From assembly GCA_964528605.1 (NCBI GenBank), contig CAZGSV010000022.1:1-33297 (forward strand): DNA of 33,297 nt. The letters run 5' to 3'. A program made the translations under genes and the position numbers. The notes beneath the pieces were generated by a model. The model made no database searches and was not told where the DNA came from. It saw only the letters and a list, made by a program, of their open reading frames with translations. Each line of letters starts with the position of its first letter. The first letter of the stretch is position 1. The DNA is from CAZGSV01 sp964528605 (lineage in GTDB: Bacteria; Armatimonadota; Zipacnadia; CAZGSV01). Positions 19,719 to 26,335 of the stretch are shown here, in pieces.

Positions 19719-22028
19719 ATGGACTGTTCAGGGCTGCTTGGGAAACTCGAGCAGGCGGAGTGGTACCACTCGCAACTGGCGGCGGTGCGGGTGGTGAAGG
19801 GGCGGAAGGCTCACTACGGGACCCTGGAGCCGCCGCTGCCGGAGTCGCTGGAGCGGCGGCTCAGCGAGCGCGGGATAAAGCGTCTCTTCTCGCATCAGGT
19901 GGAGGCGATCAACTCGCTGCGCAGGGGCGAGCACACCGCGGTGATGACCTCGACCGCCTCGGGCAAGACGCTCTGCTACCTGCTCCCCATTCTGGAGGAT
20001 ATGGAGGAGCACCCGAACAACTGCTCGCTGCTGCTCTACCCGACGAAGGCGCTGGCGCAGGACCAGTTGCGGAAGACGCGGGACCTGATTGCAGAGCAGA
20101 AAGTGGTGGCGAATGTCTACGACGGCGACACGCCGGTGTCGCGGCGACCGGCGATTCGCAAGAGCAGCCACCTGATCTACTCGAACCCCGACATGCTGCA
20201 CATGGCGATATTGCCGAACCACAACTTGTGGGCCTCGTTCTTCGCGAACCTGCGGTGGGTGGTGCTGGACGAGGTGCACACGTATCGGGGTGTCTTCGGC
20301 TCGCACACGGCGAACGTGATTCGGCGGCTGAGGCGCGTGTGCTCGATGTACGGGGCCGAGCCCATGTTCGCGTGCTGCTCGGCGACGGTGACGAACGCGC
20401 AGGAACTGGTCGAGGGGCTAACGGGGCTGCCGTTCCAGGTGATTGATCAAGATGGGTCGCCTTCGGGGAACAAGCACTTCGCGCTGTGGGACCCGTGGGC
20501 GGAGGAGGGAACCGCGCGGGGGGGGGACCTGTCGGCGAACACGGAGGCGGCGCGGTTGCTCGGGTTCTTGATGCGCGAGGAGGTGCGGAGCATCGCGTTC
20601 GTGCGCGCTCGGGTGATCGCGGAGTTGATTCTGCGCTACGTGCGCGAGGCGCTGCGGCACGAGGACCGGGAACTGGCCAAGAAACTGATGTCGTATCGGG
20701 CGGGGTACCTGCCGGAGGAGCGGCGGGAGATAGAGCGGCGGCTGTTCAACGGCGAGTTGCTGGCGGTGGTGGCGACGACGGCGCTCGAGGTCGGGGTGGA
20801 CATAGGCGGGCTGGAGGCGACGGTGATGGTGGGCTATCCGTTCACCATCGCCTCCACTTGGCAGCAGGCGGGGCGCTCCGGGCGCGGGACCGAGGATTCG
20901 GTGGCAATCCTGATGCTCTACGACAACGCGCTGGAGCGCTACCTGCTGAAGCACCCGGAGTTCCTCTTGGATTCGCCGGTGGAGAGGACGCTGCTGGCGG
21001 CGGAGAATCCGTTCATACTGGCGGGGCACCTACTGTGCGCGGCGTATGAGGGGCCGATAGGCGAGGGCGACCTGGCTTTCTTCCCCGAGGGGGCGCGGGA
21101 GTTGCTGCCGGTGCTGGAGGAGGAGGGGTATCTGGCGCCGCGGCCGCGGCCCGGGGGCAGGACGGCGTGGCACTGGAACGGCGCGGGCTTCCCCAACGAG
21201 CAGATCAACATTCGCTCGGCCTCGGGGAGGCCGTATTCGATACGGCTGGGGGAGACGATGCAGGAGATTGGGAGCGTGGACGGTGACCGCGCCTTCTACC
21301 ACGTGCATCCGGGGGCCATCTACCTGCATCAGGGCGAGTCCTTCCTGGTGGAGGATTTGGACTTGGCGGCTCGGGTTGCCAAGGTGAGGCGGACGCGGGC
21401 TGAGTACTATACGCAGCCGGTGTCGGACTCGGACGTGAGGCTGCGCGAGGTGTGGGAGGAGCGGAAGATAGGGGGGGCGGAGGCGCGGCTGGGGGAGGCG
21501 TTCGTGACCGAGCGGGTGGTGGGGTACAGGCGGCGGAGGGTGTTCACCGGCGAGATAATGGAGGAGCACCCGCTGGACCTGCCGCCTAACGAGTTCAACA
21601 CGATAGCGTTTTGGCTGACGTTCCCGCCGGGGTTCGCGAAGGGCTTGCCGGTGACGGACTTCCTGGGCGCGCTGCACGCGATGGAGCATGCGTCCATTGC
21701 GGTATTGCCTTTGTTCGCGGCCTGCGACCGGCTGGACCTGGGCGGCTTCTCGCACCTACAGCATCCGGACACGGGTGTGCCGACGCTGGCGATCTACGAT
21801 TCGTATCCGGGGGGGGTTGGGATTGCCAAGCGGGGGTACGAGGTGCTGGAGGAGTTGCTGCGGACGACGCGGGAGGCGATAGGGAACTGCCCGTGCGAGT
21901 CGGGGTGTCCGGCGTGCGTGCAGTCGCCTTCGTGCGGCGACAACAACGAGCCGATGGATAAGGCAGGAAGTCTGGCGGTGTTGGAGGCGGTGGTGTCCGG
22001 AGCCGGTCCGCAGGTGCGGCGTTCGTGA
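19719..22028 (+). CDS. DEAD/DEAH-box helicase of the MrfA (YprA) type with C-terminal zinc-binding DUF1998 domain
   Basis: A 769-residue helicase close to the usual length of Bacillus MrfA (about 750). Visible motifs are a Q-motif region FSHQVEAI (57-64), Walker A STASGKT (78-84), YPTKALAQDQL (107-117), the Walker B box DEVH (184-187), CCSATV, and motif VI QQAGRSGRG. The C-terminus carries the family's cysteine cluster (CPCESGCPACVQSPSC, residues 724-739), which binds zinc. MrfA is a 3'-to-5' DNA helicase acting with the exonuclease MrfB in repair of mitomycin-type damage; no MrfB gene is adjacent here. The start is placed at the ATG preceded by GAGGGCG. An upstream ATG at 19545 would add 58 residues translated from heptamers and palindromes, so it is rejected. 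A run of nine G (20518-20526) lies inside the gene. Confidence 0.92.
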   Translation: MDCSGLLGKLEQAEWYHSQLAAVRVVKGRKAHYGTLEPPLPESLERRLSERGIKRLFSHQVEAINSLRRGEHTAVMTSTASGKTLCYLLPILEDMEEHPNNCSLLLYPTKALAQDQLRKTRDLIAEQKVVANVYDGDTPVSRRPAIRKSSHLIYSNPDMLHMAILPNHNLWASFFANLRWVVLDEVHTYRGVFGSHTANVIRRLRRVCSMYGAEPMFACCSATVTNAQELVEGLTGLPFQVIDQDGSPSGNKHFALWDPWAEEGTARGGDLSANTEAARLLGFLMREEVRSIAFVRARVIAELILRYVREALRHEDRELAKKLMSYRAGYLPEERREIERRLFNGELLAVVATTALEVGVDIGGLEATVMVGYPFTIASTWQQAGRSGRGTEDSVAILMLYDNALERYLLKHPEFLLDSPVERTLLAAENPFILAGHLLCAAYEGPIGEGDLAFFPEGARELLPVLEEEGYLAPRPRPGGRTAWHWNGAGFPNEQINIRSASGRPYSIRLGETMQEIGSVDGDRAFYHVHPGAIYLHQGESFLVEDLDLAARVAKVRRTRAEYYTQPVSDSDVRLREVWEERKIGGAEARLGEAFVTERVVGYRRRRVFTGEIMEEHPLDLPPNEFNTIAFWLTFPPGFAKGLPVTDFLGALHAMEHASIAVLPLFAACDRLDLGGFSHLQHPDTGVPTLAIYDSYPGGVGIAKRGYEVLEELLRTTREAIGNCPCESGCPACVQSPSCGDNNEPMDKAGSLAVLEAVVSGAGPQVRRS

Positions 22029-22038
22029 GACCCGGTAG

Positions 22039-22261
22039 GGGCGGGTTCTTCCTTGTCCGCCGGAGCGCGCCTCGCCCGGGCGAAGGAGGAACCCGCCCGC
22101 GGGCCTCCGCGTTCTCGGCCCCGCCGCGGCGGGGTCGAGGCCAGGGCTAACGCCCAGGCCCTACGTCGCCCCGCCAGGAGCGCGGCGAGGTCGCACGCCC
22201 TCCTCCGGCGGGCAAGCCGGAGCATGCTCCTACATAGGGCGACTCGGCGAGTCGCCCCTAC
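22039..22261. repeat. Dense inverted-repeat cluster between convergent genes
   Basis: This cluster fills almost all of the 257-base gap between the helicase and the lipoprotein gene. A 16-base inverted pair with one mismatch (22039-22054 / 22083-22098) is followed by CCCCGCC-GC-GGCGGGG (22119-22134). Next come GGGC-TAAC-GCCC ending in CCCTAC (22144-22164), CTCCGGC / GCCGGAG overlapping the self-complementary GGAGCATGCTCC then TAC (22203-22233), and GGGCGACTC-GGC-GAGTCGCCC then CTAC (22237-22261). No T-run follows any hairpin. No gene is visible. Confidence 0.85.
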
Positions 22262-22285
22262 CAGCGCGCGGGCAGGCTGGGCGGC

Positions 22286-23413
22286 TCAGAAGAGCGTAAT
22301 TGTGTCCGTGGTGCCGTCCTTGTAGGTGAAGGTGATCTGGGTGTGGATGTTGCCGAGCACGGTGGCCATGGTTTCGCCGGAGGCGCTCTTGACCCAGCCG
22401 CTGACGCTGCCGTCCTGGGCGAACTCGACGTGGGCGCTCATGCCGTTGCTCGCCGTGCCGTCCCAGTAACCCACGATGGCGTCCCAATCGGAGGCATTGT
22501 CCGGGCCGCTGGCGGTGACGTCGCCCTTGACATGAATCCAGAACACTCCGCCGCCGACCCAGCCGGCGTAGGTGAGTTCGCCGCCGAGGTCCGCGGTGAA
22601 TACGCCGGCGACTAGCGTCAGGGTCAGTTCGGACTGCACAACCACCCTCTGCACCGCCAGCCAGTCGTTGCCTTGCGGTATGCTCCACTCCAGGCCCTCT
22701 GAGCCGGAGACCTTGGCCTGTCCGGGCGCGGCGGAGACGGAGTACGAGACCCAGATGTCGGCCTTGCCGGCGTAGGTGTTGTTCTCCACCTGCACGTCCG
22801 CCGCCGCCGTGCCGGAGAGGTGGAGCGAGAGGTTGAAAGCCGTCGCGGGAAGTTGTTCCTCTAGGTCCACCTTGAGCGAGGTGCCCTGCGCAGTCCCGGT
22901 GGCGTGGAGCACGTGCGTCGTCGCGGTCTCCTCGTAGGTTCCCGTCCAGTGAACGCCCGTCTGGGGGTCGGTCCAGTCAATGATCTGGGCAGCGCGGGCT
23001 CTCAAGGCTAACTTGCCGGAGAGCCACGCCTTGGTCATCTGGACAACGAGGGAACGTGCGCCCGCGGGTCGCGGCGGGGAGGGTTGGCTGGTGAGGCCAA
23101 GGAAGGAGAAGAGGTTTTCGACGCTGTCCAGCATGATCGGCGGTTCCAGGAGGTCGCTACTTATGTCCTGGGGGTTGCTGAGCCAGCCCCTGACGGTGGC
23201 CGTTGCTAGGGTGGAGGTTTGCTGCTGGGTGCTCATTGCGTTCTCGGGCGGGGTGAACTGGTCGCCGCCTTGCGAGAAGCCGGGGATGCCGCCGCCTCCT
23301 CCGCCGCAGCCGGAGGTGACCAGGGCGGTGAGCGCGATCAGGGCAAGCGCGGATAGGAGGTGCTGCGTTGGAGAGCACGAGCGATTGGTGCTCCGCCAAT
23401 TGCCACGGCACAT
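22286..23413 (-). CDS. Predicted lipoprotein of unknown function
   Basis: A 375-residue protein. The start is the ATG at 23413, with AAAAGGGGG upstream. A longer frame to 24139 runs back through the next gene's region antisense and is rejected. Residues about 15-37 form a signal sequence ending in a lipobox-like LVTSGC, followed by a run of glycines, so the mature protein is probably anchored by a lipidated cysteine. The rest is rich in beta strands and threonine, with repeated short patterns such as GVHWTGTYEET, LSLHLSGTAAADVQ and GVFWIHVKGDVTASG, and ends in FTYKDGTTDTITLF. This suggests a beta-sandwich or lipocalin-like shell, but I do not recognise the family. The codons are less C-biased than those of other minus-strand genes, and the strand's G excess is weak here. 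Confidence 0.75.
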   Translation of the reverse strand: MCRGNWRSTNRSCSPTQHLLSALALIALTALVTSGCGGGGGGIPGFSQGGDQFTPPENAMSTQQQTSTLATATVRGWLSNPQDISSDLLEPPIMLDSVENLFSFLGLTSQPSPPRPAGARSLVVQMTKAWLSGKLALRARAAQIIDWTDPQTGVHWTGTYEETATTHVLHATGTAQGTSLKVDLEEQLPATAFNLSLHLSGTAAADVQVENNTYAGKADIWVSYSVSAAPGQAKVSGSEGLEWSIPQGNDWLAVQRVVVQSELTLTLVAGVFTADLGGELTYAGWVGGGVFWIHVKGDVTASGPDNASDWDAIVGYWDGTASNGMSAHVEFAQDGSVSGWVKSASGETMATVLGNIHTQITFTYKDGTTDTITLF

Positions 23414-23586
23414 TGCAGGTGCCCCCTTTTGGTGAGCGAGCCGACGAGCCGGGGCTACGTCCTGTCCCTGTATCGCCGCACGCCGGAACATGGTGACAGC
23501 GTACCAGAGGCCGGAGTGCGACTGCAACGCGCGGGCGGCCGCAGGGAGTCTACGCGGAGGGCAGCCCGGGGTGCCGCTCGGGGGCT

Positions 23587-24990
23587 CTAGCGTGTCATTC
23601 GGAATACGATGTCGCCTGGTCCGCGGGAGGAGGTCTCTTGTGGAGTGCCGCCATTGTCCTTGAGGTCCGGTCCCCAACTGTACAGCAGGAAGCCCTGTCC
23701 GCGCTCGCCGTAAGAGAGGGGGTGCCCGGTGAAGGGGTCGGCGGGCAGGGCGGTGGCCAGGGCGGTCTGCAACTGCGCTAGCGACGCGGGGTATGACCCA
23801 TGAGCGGCGCGGTAGGCCCTTAGTTCGAGCGCCACGCGCGCTAGGCTCAGTCTGGCGGCCGCCGCGTCGCGGGCCGCGCTCGGGAGAGAGCGGCCTGGTG
23901 CGAGTATGGCCGCGAGCGTGCGGGGCGGCCAGCCCTTCGAGACGGATTTCTCCGCCACCTCCTCCGGCGAAGGCTTGGCTCGTACGGCCTCCCGGTAAGG
24001 TAGTGGAGCCAACTCGATCGCCCGATCGGCGACGTCCAGGTAGGCCAGGGCGTTGGTTGCCAGTAGCAGGCGCACCAGCGTGGGCGCTCGGCCCTTTTCT
24101 CTCTCCGTCCAGAGCACAGGCTCCTCTTCTTCTGCGCACTCGCCCATGAGGAGCATCTCCGCCGCGAGTCTGGGGGCGCGGCTCCTGGCCAGTTTGTCAA
24201 AGAGGGAGAGTGACATGGCGCGTTCGCCTTTGAGAGTGGCGACGAAACTGGGAGTGATGTCAATCTTGGCGATCCGGTCTGACAGGCGGCGGCAGGCTTT
24301 CGCGGATGGCTGTCTGTCGTTGAGAACGTCTTGCAGAACGTCAAAGGTGATACCGATGATTGAGTAGAGCACAAATTGAGAGATCAGCGTGGGCTCCTGC
24401 GCGGGCGCCTCGCTTATCCTGAGCAAAGTGGCGCACGTCGCGAGGGCATCGTCCGGTCGGCCTTGTCTCGCGAGGAGACGGGCTCGAGCGCCGACCAGAC
24501 GTGCGCACTTGCGGAGTTTGGCCCAATGGGGAAAGGTGGCGTTCACGCCGGCGCTCCAGTCCACGGGAAACTGGCAGCGCGGCATGCGGCTGGCGCGTTC
24601 GATGAGCGCGAGGGCCGCTTGATTGGCGTGCAGACTCCGGGCCACCTGTTCGAGCACCGCCGGGTCGCCGAGACTCGCCTTGGCGGCGACCACTTTCTGC
24701 AGCAGGTCCTCGTCGGCCCTGCTGAGGGTCAGGGCTTCAAACGCCTTTTGGTACACGAGCGCGGCGTTCTCGGCGTCGGGCACTTTGGGCTCCCCCAACT
24801 GGACGGCGGTGATAGGGGCACCGCTCCTAGCGATGGCCGCCACCCGCTCCTGCAGGTCCCTCTGGTGCTGAGCGGCAAGCCCTCCCAACGCCAACATGAG
24901 AAGAACGGCGAGAAGCAGGAGTACGAGTAGGGTGTAGACGACGAGTCTTACTGACCTGCTGCGCATCTTGGGGAGCCCCCTGTCTCGCAT
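23587..24990 (-). CDS. Membrane-anchored protein with pseudopilin-like C-terminal segment
   Basis: A 467-residue protein. The ATG at 24990 follows GGAGGAGG at 12 bases and is chosen over ATGs at 24966 and a longer frame to 25041. One membrane segment (about residues 15-38, VVYTLLVLLLLAVLLMLAL) anchors a large helical region containing alanine- and leucine-rich repeats like TPR helices. The last 60 residues read YRAAHGSYPASLAQL, LPADPFTGHPLSYG, FLLYSWGPDLKDNGG. This pattern matches the C-terminal part of type II secretion pseudopilins and recurs in large envelope proteins of Planctomycetes-like bacteria. I cannot assign a function. Its weaker strand skew and lower G+C, shared with the lipoprotein gene downstream, set both apart from their neighbours. 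Confidence 0.75.
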   Translation of the reverse strand: MRDRGLPKMRSRSVRLVVYTLLVLLLLAVLLMLALGGLAAQHQRDLQERVAAIARSGAPITAVQLGEPKVPDAENAALVYQKAFEALTLSRADEDLLQKVVAAKASLGDPAVLEQVARSLHANQAALALIERASRMPRCQFPVDWSAGVNATFPHWAKLRKCARLVGARARLLARQGRPDDALATCATLLRISEAPAQEPTLISQFVLYSIIGITFDVLQDVLNDRQPSAKACRRLSDRIAKIDITPSFVATLKGERAMSLSLFDKLARSRAPRLAAEMLLMGECAEEEEPVLWTEREKGRAPTLVRLLLATNALAYLDVADRAIELAPLPYREAVRAKPSPEEVAEKSVSKGWPPRTLAAILAPGRSLPSAARDAAAARLSLARVALELRAYRAAHGSYPASLAQLQTALATALPADPFTGHPLSYGERGQGFLLYSWGPDLKDNGGTPQETSSRGPGDIVFRMTR

Positions 24991-25183
24991 TCTCTCAGCT
25001 GCCCTCCTCCGGCTGCGTGCGGCCGGAAAGGCAGTAGCCACGCGCCACGGAGAGGATTCCCCGAAGGTTGGGCGTGTAACCCCTTAGGGTACGGTCAAGG
25101 AGAGCCTGCTCCCCGGTGGCTTGGCGGACGCCGCGGAGGTTCTCGACTTTGGCTGTGCGAGGGAGGGGGCGGCCGGTGACGCG

Positions 25184-25948
25184 CTACTCGCCTTCGGGAG
25201 GGGCTTGTGTGAGGGCTTCGATGGCGCCGGCGACGTCACCTTCCGCTAGGGGATCGGCGAAGCCCGGGTACATATTCATGTAGTTGAGCACATTGGTGAG
25301 GCCTTCGGCGTAGCGCTCCTGCGCCTCGCTGCCGTTGGCGTAAAGGGCGGCCTTTTGCAGGTTGAGGACGGCCTCGCGCTTCAGGTTCGTGGGCTCCTCC
25401 CAACTGTTGCCAAAGAGGAAGGCGTCGGTCTGCGCGTAGCAGAGGGCGAGGGCGAGGAAGACGGCGGCCTCTTCGCGTTCCTGGGCAGGAGCGGCTTCTT
25501 CGAACCCGGCAGGCTCTTCGGTGGGGATACGGCGAGTGGCCTCGAGGACGCCCAGGCCGTTGAGGTCGTCTTGCAGGACCATCATCGCGTAGCCCAGGTC
25601 AAAGAGGGGCAGGTAGTCGGCGTCGGCGGACTCGGGGATCTGCTCGTCGAGGGTGGAGAGGAAATCATCGGACTTGTCCGCCTCGGCCATGGTCCACTGG
25701 AAGTAGGCCTGGGTGATAAGGCGCATATGGAAGAGGGGATCCGGGTCATTGCGCAGGGCAGCGGCGACGTCGGCGGCTGAGTCCCAGGAAAGCGCTTGGA
25801 GGACCTGGGACTGCTCGTCGGCGATGGGGAAGAAGGTCTCGTCGGTAAGGAAGGAGTCAGCGTTGGCCGGCAGGGCGAGACAGGCCAGGGGCACGGCGCT
25901 GAGAAGGAGCGCGCACAGCAGGACGGGGGCGAACCGACGGCATGACAT
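25184..25948 (-). CDS. Secreted alpha-helical protein of unknown function
   Basis: A 254-residue protein with a clean signal peptide (CRRFAPVLLCALLLSAVPLACLA, cleavage near residue 26-31). The mature part is acidic and strongly helical, with patterns such as YFQWTMAEADKSDDFLSTL, FDLGYAMMVLQDDLNGLG, EEAAVFLALALCYAQTDAFLFG and AVLNLQKAALYANGSEAQERYAEG. They resemble tetratricopeptide-type helix pairs, though no canonical repeat can be counted. It is therefore likely to be a periplasmic protein-binding or scaffold protein. The start ATG has GGAGG six bases upstream, and an extended -10 match lies about 48 bases before it. It precedes the membrane-anchored gene on the same strand with a 193-base gap in which I see nothing. 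Confidence 0.8.
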   Translation of the reverse strand: MSCRRFAPVLLCALLLSAVPLACLALPANADSFLTDETFFPIADEQSQVLQALSWDSAADVAAALRNDPDPLFHMRLITQAYFQWTMAEADKSDDFLSTLDEQIPESADADYLPLFDLGYAMMVLQDDLNGLGVLEATRRIPTEEPAGFEEAAPAQEREEAAVFLALALCYAQTDAFLFGNSWEEPTNLKREAVLNLQKAALYANGSEAQERYAEGLTNVLNYMNMYPGFADPLAEGDVAGAIEALTQAPPEGE

Positions 25949-25995
25949 GTTGCACCTCCGTGTGTAGGCGGCCGGGTGAGGCCGCTACTGGGCGA

Positions 25996-26004
25996 ATGAT
26001 AACA
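25996..26004 (-). promoter_or_regulatory. Extended -10 promoter (TGTTATCAT)
   Basis: TGT followed by TATCAT (five of six matches to the consensus) on the minus strand, about 48 bases before the start of the secreted helical protein gene. No -35 box is evident at 17 bases. Confidence 0.5.
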
Positions 26005-26035
26005 CGAGATTGGGTACGGCGGTGGGCGTCACGGT

Positions 26036-26254
26036 CTAGTCGCGAGTAAGGAGTATCAGAATGCCGTGGGTGAGGCCGAAGGCGATGGTGACGAGGGCGA
26101 AACCGAGGTGCCATTTGCGGCGCTTCTTGTAGTTAGCGCCCTTGCTGCGGAGCCCGAGGATGGCGGTGATGACGACGAGCGACAGGGTGGTAATGCCCAG
26201 CAGTATGATGACTTCGAGGCCGAAGACTTCGTGGTGGGCAATGCGCTCCAGCAT
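26036..26254 (-). CDS. Small two-helix membrane protein with conserved-looking histidines
   Basis: A 72-residue protein. The ATG has GGGGAGG seven bases upstream, an extended -10 promoter match about 30 bases before it, and hydrophobic content that a shadow frame would not keep, so it is probably a real gene. Two membrane segments (about residues 13-34 and 49-70) are joined by a short basic loop (SKGANYKKRRKW). Histidines occur at 7 and 8 before the first helix and at 49 and 64, the start and middle of the second (WHLGFALVTIAFGLTHGILILL). Such spacing within a helix is reminiscent of haem-b-binding helices of ferric-reductase-like membrane proteins, but a two-helix haem protein would have to oligomerise. 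I do not recognise a named family. Confidence 0.75.
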   Translation of the reverse strand: MLERIAHHEVFGLEVIILLGITTLSLVVITAILGLRSKGANYKKRRKWHLGFALVTIAFGLTHGILILLTRD

Positions 26255-26284
26255 ACAGGCACCTCCCCCTATTGGGCTGGGACA

Positions 26285-26293
26285 ATGCTACCA
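26285..26293 (-). promoter_or_regulatory. Extended -10 promoter (TGGTAGCAT)
   Basis: TGG followed by TAGCAT on the minus strand, about 30 bases before the ATG of the 72-residue membrane protein. It lies between that gene and the stop of the upstream outer-membrane protein gene, so the small gene can be expressed alone. Confidence 0.45.
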
Positions 26294-26335
26294 CCGTCTT
26301 GGGGTGAGCGCGAGGGGCGCGTGGTCGGCAGAAGG

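Noticed and set aside
22039..22261. Intrinsic terminators from the palindromes
   Set aside because: The hairpins are strong but none is followed by a T-run; only 30561-30589 has the position and flanks expected.
23414..24139. 242-residue N-terminal extension of the lipoprotein frame
   Set aside because: It runs through the end of the neighbouring gene in another frame, is arginine-rich, and would bury the signal peptide.
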